From assembly GCF_003606325.2 (NCBI RefSeq), contig NZ_CP031843.2, forward strand, positions 1,674,001-1,738,000: 64,000 nt of DNA, given 5' to 3'. The notes under the pieces were generated by a model that had not been told where the DNA came from, did not search any database, and worked only from the letters and a program-made list of their open reading frames with translations. Numbering within the stretch: position 1 is the stretch's first letter; each line of letters begins with the position of its first letter. The stretch comes from Bartonella kosoyi (GTDB lineage Bacteria; Pseudomonadota; Alphaproteobacteria; Rhizobiales; Rhizobiaceae). Positions 44,261 to 53,778 of the stretch are shown here, piece by piece. Both the position numbers and the translations under genes were made by a program.

Positions 44261-45040
44261 ATGTGTAAAAAATACGAATTAACCAATCAAATTAAACAAA
44301 TTAAAGAGAGACTTACTAAGCAAATTATAAACCTTTATCGCATTCGGGCTTTAAGGGATTTTGATGATGTCAAGGCGGGTGCTTTAGGTGGTTTTATTGA
44401 AAAGGAAGTCAACCTATCCCATGATGGCAATTGCTGGGTCTATGATGATGCTTGTGTCTATGGTCATGCCCGTGTTTATGATGATGCAAAAATACGCCAT
44501 TATTCGCAAGTCTGTGGTCTGGTTTATGGCAATGCTGAAGTCTATAGTAAGGCTTTTATCTCTCAATATGCAAAGATTTATGATCAGGCTTGTGTTTATG
44601 GGAGTGCTCATGTGTATGGCAATGTTTATGGCAATGCTCATGTGAGTGGTGCTGCCCGCGTTCTTGCTGATGCTCATATTTATGACCATGCGCATGTTTC
44701 TTATGATGCTACGGTTTTTAGTTATGCCCGCGTCTATGGTCATGCTAGGGTTTGTGGCTCTGCTTGCATTTATAGCCATGCGAAAATTTATAATTATGCT
44801 GTGATTAATGGTCGTGCAAAGATTTATGGCAAGGTCTATGGCAATGCGCGCGTGGGGGGCTCTTGTGAGATTTATGGCTCTGTTTATGGTAATGCAAAAA
44901 TCTCACATTGTGCAACGATCTGGGGGCGTGCTTATGGCAATGCAACAATCAACACAAAAAGCAAAGCAAAGTTAGTTCCTAAAAATTATGAGGTTTATCA
45001 AAGCGATAATGTCGTTAAGATTATTGATAAAACAGAATAA
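44261..45040 (+). CDS. Hexapeptide-repeat left-handed beta-helix protein, last gene of cluster C
   Basis: The 259-residue protein has a start region KKYELTNQIKQIKERLTKQ like the last gene of cluster A. From LYRIRALRDFDDVKAG on it is almost the same as the last gene of cluster B, including HYSQVCGLVYGNAEVY and the tail NVVKIIDKTE. It is thus a mosaic of two sister genes. It has about 27 hexapeptide turns. The ATG follows TGTGAGGGTACCCCT. Function unknown. Confidence 0.85.
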   Translation: MCKKYELTNQIKQIKERLTKQIINLYRIRALRDFDDVKAGALGGFIEKEVNLSHDGNCWVYDDACVYGHARVYDDAKIRHYSQVCGLVYGNAEVYSKAFISQYAKIYDQACVYGSAHVYGNVYGNAHVSGAARVLADAHIYDHAHVSYDATVFSYARVYGHARVCGSACIYSHAKIYNYAVINGRAKIYGKVYGNARVGGSCEIYGSVYGNAKISHCATIWGRAYGNATINTKSKAKLVPKNYEVYQSDNVVKIIDKTE

Positions 45041-46759
45041 AAATAGGTATGGGGGTGCCTTCTTTATGGCTATAAACCCATCATAAAAGAGAGAATTCAT
45101 AAAAGAAAGCCGTGCCAACTGATATGACGCGGCTTTCTAATGTCTATCCTTATGAATCAACCCTAATCAAGGTAATGACACATATATACAAAACATATCT
45201 ATTACAAGCGCTCTATTAGAGATATGAAAACTTATCAAAAGGAACGTAAATGATGTATATGATCTTTAATCACTCACTTGAATGAGAGAGCCTATAAGCG
45301 CTTTTTGTTACTCTCAAACGTATTAATCATAACACCCTCCTTTGTGAGGGGGGTTTTTAAAACAAAGCCCATGATCACAATGCTTCTTTTAAAACGTTTC
45401 AATAGACTGACCTTAAAATTGAGTTGAGTGAATTGAGTAAAATTGAAACAACTTACATTCTAAAAATCAAAACGCTTTTTAGATTCATCTCAATACAATC
45501 AAAAGAAAATGCATCTTAAATGAATGTCTTATAAAAACGTTCTTTTTACATTTGCAAACGCTGGTTTTTAAAACAAGCTCTCATAAGATAAATAAACAAC
45601 CGCTTTTATCAAATGGAAGGTTTTAAAAACTATTATAAACATTAGTTTCAAACGTTTAAACGTTCATTTAGAAAGGCTCTCATAAGCGTATTTTCACTTT
45701 TCATTAAATGTAACTTTTTACAAATAAGCTGGCTCAATTTTGAGTTGGCAAAATCAACCAGCTCAAATTCGAACTCGTTATCTTTAGAATAGAGTATTCT
45801 TTAATATTATAGCTCTTATCTAAAAATTTAGAAAAATCTCATGCCTTATGATGTTACAACGGTTTTGAATTTTACTTGCTTATCTTTGTCTAAAATAGAT
45901 GCCCTCAAATTTGAGGAGACCTCTTTTGGTTTCATATTTTAAAACGATAACTTTTAAAACGTTTTTTATACCTGTCTAAGGTATATAGTATTCTACTTCT
46001 ATGGCATTATGCGCCTCCATTTTTTTAGGGAAGCGAATATAGTTCTGTTCTTCAAAACTAGCCTGCAATCTATTCATTAAAAGGCTTTTCATTTCATAAG
46101 ATATAAAAGACCTCTTTATCGTTTTCTAAACTTTTAGAAAGCGTTTAAAAGCGATCTTATCCTTAATCCTTTTATGCAATCTTTATAAATTAAACCTATA
46201 AGCTTATGACAGTTTCAAACAGTTAATTTCTTTAATGCCATTTTAAAGGTTTTTCCCAATTGGGGAAAAATTATATGATCTGTATTTTCTATAAATGCGT
46301 ATCTTTTGATACAATTTACCTTATAACAGTTTCAAACGATTACCCTCTTATAGAATGATCTAATATTGCTATAACACTCTTTAGATTTTGCGCTCGCCAA
46401 TTTTGGCGAACGTTAATATGCGATTAACAATCCAATCTTTAAAACAAGCTGTGATCTTTAAACGTATGTTATCGATAATTCCAAACGACTAAATTTTTAA
46501 ACAATGCGATTTGTGCTGTGATAAAAACGTATCATAAAATTTATGAACTGTTATGAATGATATCTGCTTTTCATTTCATTTGAACGTTTACATGCGTTAT
46601 AATATTTGCACCATGATTTGCTTTTTATGATCTATTCATACATGGCAATCTTCTATAAAAAATGGTCAAATGAATCACGTATAAAAGTGTGGATTCCTAA
46701 GTGGATTCATATAAAATAATTTTACATAATATATTGATTTTTCTATATTTTATATAATA
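45041..46759 (+). repeat. Conserved non-coding right end of element 3
   Basis: No gene is seen. It is homologous to 25195-26800 and, reversed, to 8228-9592, until about 46715. There the last 45 bp become specific to element 3 (TTTTACATAATATATTG and so on). It contains the terminator, dyads such as TCGCCAATTTTGGCGA (46394-46409) and CCCAATTGGGG (about 46256), and many AAACG words. Confidence 0.7.
45104..45142 (+). terminator. Hairpin terminator after cluster C
   Basis: GAAAGCCGTG pairs with CGCGGCTTTC around a short loop, 64 bp after the last gene. Confidence 0.75.
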
Positions 46760-46786
46760 TGTGGCGCCGGGTGCTCCAAACACAAC
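46760..46786 (+). other. Element 3 right attachment junction (attR)
   Basis: Element sequence GGCGCCGGGTGCT meets sheath sequence CCAAACACAACAG. The element side resembles the RNA-leader closing helix (reverse of copy I: GGCATCGGGTGCT). This suggests the attachment site of the circular element mimics that leader. Confidence 0.75.
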
Positions 46787-47447
46787 AGATGAAGCAGCCC
46801 TTAGCACAGCAAAGGATTTTGATTCAAAACGCGCTATTCTCATTGACCCGTTTGTAAAGATAAATCGTGATGGCAAAATCATAGAACAGCCCGCGAGTGC
46901 AGTGGTTGCTGGTGTCATTGCCAAAAATGATTTTACTCATGGCTTTTGGCATTCCCCTTCTAATAAAGTGATCAATGGAATTGTGGGAACTGCGCGCCCC
47001 ATTGATTTTTCCATTGGTGACAGATCAAGCCGTGCCAACCTTCTCAATGAACAAAACATCACAACCATTATTCGCGAAAATGGCTATCGTCTCTGGGGCA
47101 ATCGCACACTCTCAAGCGATACAAAATTTGCTTTTTTATCCGTGGTGCGCACCGCAGATATGATCAATGATGCTATTTTGCGCGGACACCTATGGGCTGT
47201 CGACCGCAATATCAAAAAAACGTACATGCATGATGTGAGTGAAAGCGTCAATGCTTATTTGCGTGATTTGAAAGCACAAGGCGCTATTCTTGGTGGGCGC
47301 TGTACGCCTGATCTAGAGCTTAATACAGCAAGCGCCATTGAAAGCGGCAGAGTCTATTTCAATGTGGAATTTACCCCGACAACACCCGCAGAACACATCA
47401 CGTTCCGTTCACAAATCATCAATGATTACCTAGAGGAGATCTTTTAA
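46773..47447 (+). pseudogene. Tail sheath protein gene, 3' part
   Basis: About 224 codons of the C-terminal contractile sheath: APNTTDEAALSTAKDFDSKR, FTHGFWHSPSNKVINGI, ENGYRLWGNRTLSSD and EFTPTTPAEHITFRSQI. It is in frame with the 5' part when element 3 is removed. Its stop overlaps the tube gene start (TAATG). While interrupted, no full sheath can be made, so contractile tails should not assemble. Confidence 0.92.
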
Positions 47448-47953
47448 TGACAGTCCCCGTATTACCAAGAGTTTTGAAATATTTTAACATTTTTGTCGAC
47501 GGCATTCCCTATCAAGCAAAATGTGAAAGTGTCACCCTACCGAATTTGAGTTTGGTCGTTGAGAGTTATCGCGGCGGTGGCATGGATAGCTCCATTGAGG
47601 TTGATCTTGGTCTTGAAACCCTCACGCTTAGCATGACCATTTCTGATTGCTCTCCAGAATTAATGGCACTGTTGGGACGCACAGATGTCGACATCTCATT
47701 GCGCAGTTCAATGCAAGCACAAGGCACACCCGCAGAAGGTGTTGTCATGACCATGAGAGGACTTTGCAAAGGCTTTGAAATGGCAGAATGGCAACCGGGA
47801 GGCAAAGCAACTTCTACAGCAACATTCACATTGCAATATTTCAAATATGTCCAGAAAGACGTTGAAATCGTTGAGATAGACGTTCTCAACCTCATCAGAA
47901 AATTCAATGGCGTCAATCAACTCGCAGGCCACAGAGAAAACATAGGATTATAA
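47447..47953 (+). CDS. Phage major tail tube protein (P2 gpFII family)
   Basis: The 168-residue protein (VPVLPRVLKYFNIFVDG, QAKCESVTLPNLSLVVE, YRGGGMDSSIEVDLGLE, FEMAEWQPGGKATSTATF) matches P2-type tube proteins, which polymerise into the inner tail tube inside the sheath. Length fits the family. Position directly after the sheath is the P2 order. Confidence 0.92.
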   Translation: MTVPVLPRVLKYFNIFVDGIPYQAKCESVTLPNLSLVVESYRGGGMDSSIEVDLGLETLTLSMTISDCSPELMALLGRTDVDISLRSSMQAQGTPAEGVVMTMRGLCKGFEMAEWQPGGKATSTATFTLQYFKYVQKDVEIVEIDVLNLIRKFNGVNQLAGHRENIGL

Positions 47954-47954
47954 A

Positions 47955-48242
47955 ATGACTATACAACAAAGTGTTACCCATCAATTGCTTATCCCTATTA
48001 CCTTTGAAGGAAAAGAGCACACCACAATTACCTTACAGCGCCCCAAAACAAAAGATTTGCAAGCCATTGATAAAAAAGAAGGTGTAGAGCAAACAATCGC
48101 TATGATCGCACGCCTTTCTGGATGGCCGCATGAAGCTATCAGTGAACTTGATATCAATGATTTGTCAAGCATTGGAGAGATCTTGGAGTCTTTTATCAAA
48201 CGGCGGGATACCTTGACTGGGAAACCGCCGCAAAACTCATAG
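47955..48242 (+). CDS. Phage tail assembly protein (P2 gpE-like, upstream frame)
   Basis: The 95-residue protein (HQLLIPITFEGKEHTTITLQ, KDLQAIDKKEGVEQTIAMIA, SELDINDLSSIGEILESF) is of the tail chaperone family placed between tube and tape measure. In P2 a -1 frameshift extends gpE into gpE+E'. Here the -1 frame is open from 48161 to 48352 and encodes the E'-type segment, so the same programmed frameshift is likely. Confidence 0.85.
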   Translation: MTIQQSVTHQLLIPITFEGKEHTTITLQRPKTKDLQAIDKKEGVEQTIAMIARLSGWPHEAISELDINDLSSIGEILESFIKRRDTLTGKPPQNS

Positions 48243-48352
48243 CCGATATCGCCATTGTGTTCCATTGGTCCCTTTCAGAGATGATGGAAATGGAACCACA
48301 AGAACTCATATTCTGGCGAAAACAAGCAGCAGAAAGGTATAAGACAAAATGA
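48161..48352 (+). CDS. E' extension frame, expressed by -1 frameshift
   Basis: The -1 frame relative to the gpE-like gene reads WETAAKLIADIAIVFHWSLS then EMEPQELIFWRKQAAERY. This is the GpE-family signature (ADIAxVFHW...ELxxWRxxA). There is no good start codon or ribosome site of its own, and the stop overlaps the tape-measure ATG (ATGA). No perfect X-XXY-YYZ heptamer is visible; TCTTTTATC at about 48190 and GGGAAAC at about 48228 are candidate slip regions. Confidence 0.75.
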   Translation, partial: FVKHWRDLGVFYQTAGYLDWETAAKLIADIAIVFHWSLSEMMEMEPQELIFWRKQAAERYKTK

Positions 48353-50484
48353 GTGAAAAAGTTGCCGACGCAAAGGTGAGATTGTCTCTTGAAGACGAAC
48401 TCACCGCGCCTCTTAAACGTGTACAAAAGCAATTCGATACGTTGTCAAAAAAATTATCCCATAGTTTGGGTATTCCGCGCTTTTCTGCTGCTGTAAAAAA
48501 CATGACAAAAAGTCTTCATGGTGTTCAAAGTGCTCTTGGTACAGCGGCAAGCCGTGCTTCGGTCTTTACCGGTGTCTTAGGGCTTGCTGGTGGGGGGCTT
48601 GTGGCAAGTGTAACCGCCCTCACCATGAAAACCATGCATCTGGGGGATAGTCTTTACCATGCCTCACACCATTTAGGTATGAGTGTTGCATCACTTCAAT
48701 TATGGGGGGATGCAGCCGATAATTCAGGCACTTCTGCCGAGCTTTTTCAACAATCCTTAGCGGTTTTAAATAGGCGTTCGGCACAAGCATATGCCGGACA
48801 AAAAAGAGGCATGATGGGCTTTGAAGCGCTTGGTATTTCTGTCAAAAATGCTTCTGGCAAACTCAAATCAAATTCTCTCTTACTAGAAGAAATTACCGAC
48901 AAGATGAGTAAGATGAAAAATCAAGCACAAAGACAGCACATTGCTGCCTTACTGTTTGGTGGAGATGGTAAAGAGATGGCATCCATGCTCTCACAAGGCA
49001 TGGCACCCATTAAAGAGCTGTTTGCAAAGGCGAGAAAAGGAAAATGGCTGATAGGTGCCGATGTTGCACGCTATGCCGCAGATTTAAGTGATAAGCTTGG
49101 TGCCTTTAAGAAAAAAATAGGTGGTATCGCGAGCTTTATTGGCGCACGCTTTATGCCCGTGATCAATGATATGGTTGACGGTTTTTCAAAGTTGATTGAT
49201 GAAAACCGTGACCTCATTCAAACAACCGTTGCGAGCTGGGCTAAAACCTTAAGAAAAGTCTTCCAAGATTTGCTTAATCCTACCTCAGATTTAAGAAAGG
49301 GCATCAGTGATCTTACAGAGAGGATTAAAGGCTGGTTCCAATGGCTAGAACCTCTGATTGGTGAAATAACTCTTTTCAAGGTGGGACTTGTCGCTCTTGG
49401 TTCCTTCATTTTTGGTCCACTCATTACCGCATTAGCAGCCGTGGGAGCCGCATTTGTTAGCCTTGGCTATGCTATGATGACCACCCCTATCGGTTGGCTC
49501 ATTGGCGGTATTGCAACACTTGCTGTACTCTATAAATATTGGGATAAACTCAATGGCTGGATAGCAGCATCTTTAGCTGTAGTTGGAACAATTCTTATCG
49601 GATCATTCATTGCAGCAATGGTCCCGGCTGCTTCCGCAGTTGCGGGTCTTGCGGTATCTCTTGTAACTTCACTTATTCCAGCAATAACCGCCGTTGGTTC
49701 TGCTTTTATATCGCTTGGTGTTGCTATCATGACCACACCTATTGGCTGGATAATGGCTGGCATTGCAGCCCTTATTGGAATTGGATATCTGCTTTATAAA
49801 AATTGGGACACAGTCATAAGCTTTATAAGCAAGTTATGGGATTCTTTTGCGAGCTTATGTAGTAATGTTTTTAATAACCTCTTGGCGCTCTTTAAAAACT
49901 TTTCACCACTCTCTTGGATTTCGAAAAAAATCAATGAACTCATTGAATGGCTGTTCGGTGTCGATTTAATGGAAGCAGGCTCCAATCTGATTGGGGGATT
50001 ATGGGATGGCATAAAAAGCAAATGGAATGCTCTGTCTGACTGGTTTAGCAACCAGACCCAAAAATTAACCAGTTGGATACCTGGCTTTGGAGGAAAAAAA
50101 TCAGAATTTAAGGCTACAATCGACAAAACTTCAACGAAGACCATTAAAACCTTTACCAATCAAACCAAAGCCCCTGTCAAAAGAATGCTTGATACAGCCG
50201 TGGTTACAAATACCCCCCCTGAAAAACGCAAGAGTGGTTTTAATACAGGGGGCGTTGAAACAAGGCATATGGAAGCTCCAAATGCAAAAGTGGGTTCCCT
50301 CAAAGCTCCCAAGCCCATTACCGTTCATAAGCCGATAGAAATCGATGCCCGCGTGATGATTTCAAATTTAAATATTTCCGTCCCCAATGGTCTTAAAGAT
50401 GAAATCCGCGCCGCCGTTAACCAAGCCCTTGAACGCTATGCCAAACAGCAACGCTTGGCTATAGCCTCTAGCCTTTCGGATTAA
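48349..50484 (+). CDS. Phage tail tape measure protein
   Basis: The 711-residue protein has an N-terminal helical region (LSLEDELTAPLKRVQKQFDTL), the tape-measure core (YHASHHLGMSVASLQLWGDA, RRSAQAYAGQKRGMMGFEAL), several long hydrophobic segments between about 345 and 490 and a positively charged C-terminal part. Tape measures set tail length and take part in DNA ejection. Two near-repeat hydrophobic units (each with a TTPIGW motif) suggest an internal duplication. Length is in the range of P2 gpT (about 815), slightly short. Confidence 0.9.
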   Translation: MSEKVADAKVRLSLEDELTAPLKRVQKQFDTLSKKLSHSLGIPRFSAAVKNMTKSLHGVQSALGTAASRASVFTGVLGLAGGGLVASVTALTMKTMHLGDSLYHASHHLGMSVASLQLWGDAADNSGTSAELFQQSLAVLNRRSAQAYAGQKRGMMGFEALGISVKNASGKLKSNSLLLEEITDKMSKMKNQAQRQHIAALLFGGDGKEMASMLSQGMAPIKELFAKARKGKWLIGADVARYAADLSDKLGAFKKKIGGIASFIGARFMPVINDMVDGFSKLIDENRDLIQTTVASWAKTLRKVFQDLLNPTSDLRKGISDLTERIKGWFQWLEPLIGEITLFKVGLVALGSFIFGPLITALAAVGAAFVSLGYAMMTTPIGWLIGGIATLAVLYKYWDKLNGWIAASLAVVGTILIGSFIAAMVPAASAVAGLAVSLVTSLIPAITAVGSAFISLGVAIMTTPIGWIMAGIAALIGIGYLLYKNWDTVISFISKLWDSFASLCSNVFNNLLALFKNFSPLSWISKKINELIEWLFGVDLMEAGSNLIGGLWDGIKSKWNALSDWFSNQTQKLTSWIPGFGGKKSEFKATIDKTSTKTIKTFTNQTKAPVKRMLDTAVVTNTPPEKRKSGFNTGGVETRHMEAPNAKVGSLKAPKPITVHKPIEIDARVMISNLNISVPNGLKDEIRAAVNQALERYAKQQRLAIASSLSD

Positions 50485-50489
50485 ACATC

Positions 50490-50870
50490 ATGATGTTAGC
50501 TTTGGGTAGTTTTATCTTTTCCATTGAAACGGCCGCTTATCAAACCCTTGACATGTCTTATGGTGTTCCATGGGTCGAGCAAGGGCGTTTGGGGCGCAAA
50601 GCAGCACTTCAATTGCCTGCCGTTGCAAATGCGGAATTTTCTTTAACCGGTGTGATCTATCCAGATTTTAAAGGCGGTTATAGACAACTGGAATATTTGC
50701 GACAAATGGCACATAATGGTCCTCATATTCTTGTGACGGGTCAGGGAAAAATTTTAGGAAAGTTTGTCATTCTTTCTGTAGAAGAAAAGCAAAGCATTTT
50801 TCACCAAAATGGGACCCCAAAAAAACAAGAATTTACAATAAAATTGAGAGAATATGGTGAAGAGCTATGA
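50490..50870 (+). CDS. Tail protein gpU-like (P2)
   Basis: The 126-residue protein (MLALGSFIFSIETAAYQTL, GRKAALQLPAVANAEFSLTG, YRQLEYLRQMAHNGPHIL) matches P2 gpU, a tail terminator or completion protein. It overlaps the next gene by 4 nt (ATGA). Confidence 0.9.
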   Translation: MMLALGSFIFSIETAAYQTLDMSYGVPWVEQGRLGRKAALQLPAVANAEFSLTGVIYPDFKGGYRQLEYLRQMAHNGPHILVTGQGKILGKFVILSVEEKQSIFHQNGTPKKQEFTIKLREYGEEL

Positions 50871-51091
50871 GTGATCTTTACGTGACAAAAGAAGGCGATA
50901 TGGTTGATGCCATTTGCTGGAGATATTATGCCAAGGGTCAACAAGCTCTTGCTGTTGAACACGTTTATGCAGCAAATTTTGGTCTTGCAGACTATGGACC
51001 GATTTTAAAAGCAGGCATCACAATCGTTTTGCCAATCCTCCCCTATCCCAAAGCCACACCGGTGATTAGAATTTGGGGCAGCCAATCATGA
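50867..51091 (+). CDS. Tail protein gpX-like (P2), LysM-type
   Basis: The 74-residue protein (DLYVTKEGDMVDAICWRYY, VYAANFGLADYGPILKAGI, VLPILPYP) matches P2 gpX, a LysM-like tail protein. It overlaps its neighbours by 4 nt on each side, showing one translational unit gpU-gpX-gpD. Confidence 0.9.
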   Translation: MSDLYVTKEGDMVDAICWRYYAKGQQALAVEHVYAANFGLADYGPILKAGITIVLPILPYPKATPVIRIWGSQS

Positions 51092-52395
51092 AACCTTTTT
51101 GCACAGTAATGGCAAATGGAGAAGATATTACACGCATACTTATGGACTATGTTTTGTCGATTGAAATTACGGATGAAGCAGAAGATAAAAGCGACCGCAT
51201 CACCATAGAACTTGATGACCGCGCGCGTGAGAGCGACAATGGCTTTCTTGATATTCCTCTCATCGGAACAATCATTTCTGTCACACTTGGCTATGAAGGC
51301 GGTAAAAATCGGGATATGGGAGCCTATCTGATTGATGAAATCTCTGTAAGCAGCCCCCCACAAAGCTTAAGCGTGACAGGACGCGCCGCCTCCATGAACA
51401 CGTCTTATAGAACACCCAAAAGCCAATCCTATCACCAGCAAACCCTTGGCAATATCATTCAAGAGATAGCACAGCGCAATGGCTATACCCCCAAAGTTGA
51501 TCCTGCTCTTGCAAAAATTGTTGTGCGTCACATTGATCAAACTTCTGAGAGCGATATGGCTTTTGCCACACGCCTTGCAGAAGACTATGATGCGGTAGCA
51601 AAACCCGTTGATGGCAAGCTTGTTTTGGCTAAACGGGGTGAAGGCAAAGCCATCACTGGTGAAACACTGCCCGTCGTTGTCATCCATGAAAAACAATGTA
51701 CCTCTTGGGATTTTAAATACAGTGCACGCGATGAAGCAGGTGCCGCCAATGGCTTAGCAACAGATGCAGGAGATGACCAAAAAGCCGCCGCTGATGCACG
51801 AGAACCAGAAGAAGTTGATGACAGCGAAGATGTGATCCATATGGATAAAAGTGACGCCCCCAATTTGCCTAAAGCAGAGACGGAAGCCAAAACACCTGAA
51901 AATCAAGAGCAAGAAGAAGAGAAAAAGGGCGGTGTACTTGCCACCTATCATGATATCCGCACTGGTGAAAAAAAGGAAGTCAAGGTTGGTCAAGCACCGT
52001 TTCATGAACTCAAATACACCTACCACAATCAATCAGAAGCTGTTGCGGCTATTGCTGCTTATCGCAACAAATCATCACGTGGGAAATCTTCTTTCTCATG
52101 TGATATTGGTGGTGATCCCTTTGTGCAAGCAGAAGCAAAGCTTGTTCATGAGCCCCCTTTCCGCCCCTATATTCCAGCAGAATGGCGCATCAAAAGCGTC
52201 AAACACAAGCTTGATAAAACAGGTGGTTACACCACAAAAATAGATTGTGAACTTTTTGATGAAACCCAAGAAGACGCTGCAAAAAACGTAGCCAATACCA
52301 CACCAGATAAAGATGATACCCTTGATCCAAACGCCCCACCTAACGCATGTGATGAAGGCGAAGGCGTTATCCATATGGACGAGGAAGATAGATAA
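51088..52395 (+). CDS. Late control/tail protein gpD-like (P2)
   Basis: The 435-residue protein starts at ATG 51088, overlapping the gpX stop. It has MKPFCTVMANGEDITRILMD, SVTLGYEGGKNRDMGAYLID, QTLGNIIQEIAQRNGY and an unusually long acidic insertion (about 225-285: Asp/Glu/Lys-rich) before the C-terminal domain (EWRIKSVKHKLDKTGGYTT). P2 gpD (about 387 residues) is a tail hub protein. It ends with an acidic tail (CDEGEGVIHMDEEDR) that repeats a motif from the insertion (SEDVIHMDKSD). This is the last tail gene of the block. Confidence 0.88.
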   Translation: MKPFCTVMANGEDITRILMDYVLSIEITDEAEDKSDRITIELDDRARESDNGFLDIPLIGTIISVTLGYEGGKNRDMGAYLIDEISVSSPPQSLSVTGRAASMNTSYRTPKSQSYHQQTLGNIIQEIAQRNGYTPKVDPALAKIVVRHIDQTSESDMAFATRLAEDYDAVAKPVDGKLVLAKRGEGKAITGETLPVVVIHEKQCTSWDFKYSARDEAGAANGLATDAGDDQKAAADAREPEEVDDSEDVIHMDKSDAPNLPKAETEAKTPENQEQEEEKKGGVLATYHDIRTGEKKEVKVGQAPFHELKYTYHNQSEAVAAIAAYRNKSSRGKSSFSCDIGGDPFVQAEAKLVHEPPFRPYIPAEWRIKSVKHKLDKTGGYTTKIDCELFDETQEDAAKNVANTTPDKDDTLDPNAPPNACDEGEGVIHMDEEDR

Positions 52396-52433
52396 GCCAA
52401 ATTAGCAAAAATGTAAAAAATCTCGAAAGCCGC

Positions 52434-52462
52434 TTGACAATATGGCGAAAATATGAATAATC
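52434..52462 (+). promoter_or_regulatory. Likely promoter of RNA leader IV
   Basis: TTGACA (52434-52439), 17 nt, then ATAATC (52457-52462). It lies at the same position as the promoters of copies I-III, with a weaker -10. Confidence 0.6.
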
Positions 52463-52467
52463 GAATC

Positions 52468-52677
52468 AGGTGCCTAAGAAACACTTTAAATACACAGCGG
52501 ATAGATTGCCGATACAATCTTTTCTCCGCCGATTAAAAACTTTGACTCGTTATATGTTACACGCATATAATGGTTTTGTCGGGTGTGGCTGTGCCATAAA
52601 ATACCCTTTTGGGAAAAGCATAGCGACGGACTGTGTACCGTGTTTCTTAGCACCCGGCACTCTCTTTAGAGTGTCAA
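52468..52677 (+). ncRNA. Structured RNA leader, copy IV (before the Rha-type antirepressor)
   Basis: The 5' hairpins are AGATTG/CAATCT and TTATATG/CATATAA. The closing helix is TCGGGTG (52579-52585) with CACCCGG (52651-52657), one G-U. The arm GCTGTGC/GCATAGC is capped by CCC-TTTT-GGG. The hairpin ACGG/CCGT and 3' hairpin GGCACTCT-CTTT-AGAGTGTC (52656-52675) follow. It ends about 30 nt before the antirepressor ATG. Confidence 0.77.
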
Positions 52678-52708
52678 TAAGAAACTTCTAACTACACAGG
52701 GGTTCATC

Positions 52709-53449
52709 ATGAACACACTTATAGAAATTAGAGAAAGCACTGCTAATAGTGTTAGCACTCAGACTATGTCTAGTCGTGAGATTGCTGAATTGTGCGGTAA
52801 ACAACACACGCATATTATGCGTGATATTCGAAAAATGTTAGGAGAATTATACTCTGAAAGTACTGAATCCAAATTTGGATTGAGTGAATTTACAGGGTTA
52901 TACAAAGATTCAACAGGTCGCACTCTCCCTTGTTATAACCTTCCTAAGCGTGAATGTTTAATTCTTGTTTCTGGTTACAGCACCGCCTTACGAGCAAAGA
53001 TAATTGACCGATGGCAAGAGTTGGAAAGGCAGGTAGCAACACCACAAGTTGACTACTCCAAACCCGAAGCATTGCTTGGTGTTTTGAATCATCTACAAAG
53101 CCAAATCGAGCAAAAAGACCATGTTATTGCAGAACTAACTCCAAAAGCAGAAGCTTTAGAAGGTTTAAAACGTTCTGATGGGTTGTTTGGTTTAATCGAA
53201 GCAGCAAAAATGTTAGAGGTGCGACCAAAGGATTTAACGGATTATTTGCGTAAACATGATTGGGTCTATCGACGTGCTCCAGGGGCGCCTCTATTACCTT
53301 ATCAGGATAAAATCAAGAAAGGATTCATGGATTGCCCTGCTATCACCATTCAAAGACCGGATGGTACAGAAAAGGTACTCCCTTCAACGAAAATCACATC
53401 GAGAGGATTGGCATGTTTAAGAGAACAAATCCATGGAGGTGTACAATGA
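52709..53449 (+). CDS. Phage antirepressor, Rha-type N-terminus with KilAC C-terminus
   Basis: The 246-residue protein has an N-terminal Rha/pRha-like domain (TMSSREIAELCGKQHTHIM, DIRKMLGEL, GRTLPCYNLPKRECLILVSG). A C-terminal KilAC domain follows, nearly the same as that of 29551-30282 (GLIEAAKMLEVRPKDLTDYL). Rha-type proteins interfere with phage growth or repressor action. The sharp change from a different N-terminus to a nearly shared C-terminus shows domain swapping. It is coupled to a copy of the same small gene (ATGA overlap). Confidence 0.87.
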   Translation: MNTLIEIRESTANSVSTQTMSSREIAELCGKQHTHIMRDIRKMLGELYSESTESKFGLSEFTGLYKDSTGRTLPCYNLPKRECLILVSGYSTALRAKIIDRWQELERQVATPQVDYSKPEALLGVLNHLQSQIEQKDHVIAELTPKAEALEGLKRSDGLFGLIEAAKMLEVRPKDLTDYLRKHDWVYRRAPGAPLLPYQDKIKKGFMDCPAITIQRPDGTEKVLPSTKITSRGLACLREQIHGGVQ

Positions 53450-53724
53450 AGATAGATACCAACTTCTTATGTGATTTGTGGATGGCGTTATCTCAATTTT
53501 CTAGACATGAGAATATGAATGACAAAGATTGTACAGCTCTGGTTGATACTATGAGTGTCATAGAAAAAGCTTTGATTTCAAAACTCCAAGATGAGATGCC
53601 AAGTATACTTAGAATCTTAACAGTTCTCACAGATTTTGGAGCTTCAGAGTTACCGCATAGCATGGATTCTTTATTGCGCGCTTATGAACCAAATTTAGAG
53701 AACCCTATTAAAAAGGTTGCTTAA
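53446..53724 (+). CDS. Conserved small protein coupled to the antirepressor (copy 2)
   Basis: This 92-residue protein is homologous to 29276-29554: MKIDTNFLCDLWMALSQF at the start, ENPIKKVA at the end, with scattered changes between. It overlaps the antirepressor stop by 4 nt. No family is recognised. Confidence 0.75.
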   Translation: MKIDTNFLCDLWMALSQFSRHENMNDKDCTALVDTMSVIEKALISKLQDEMPSILRILTVLTDFGASELPHSMDSLLRAYEPNLENPIKKVA

Positions 53725-53778
53725 GTAAAATATATACTCCCTCCTCGTTCTCAAAAATGGGGAGGTGGTTAATACAGA

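Larger units (their letters stand above)
31208..46775 (+). mobile_element. Integrative element 3 (satellite-like), inserted in the tail sheath gene
   Basis: This element of about 15.57 kb has the order integrase, alpA, small gene, DUF3987 gene, short-repeat module, type ISP enzyme, 29-codon ORF, short-repeat modules, promoter and RNA leader III, four beta-helix genes and a non-coding right end. It appears complete. The host reading frame is restored exactly by removing it, which fits site-specific recombination and argues against random insertion. No capsid or tail genes are present, so mobility as a particle would need a helper phage. Satellite status is inference. Confidence 0.85.
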
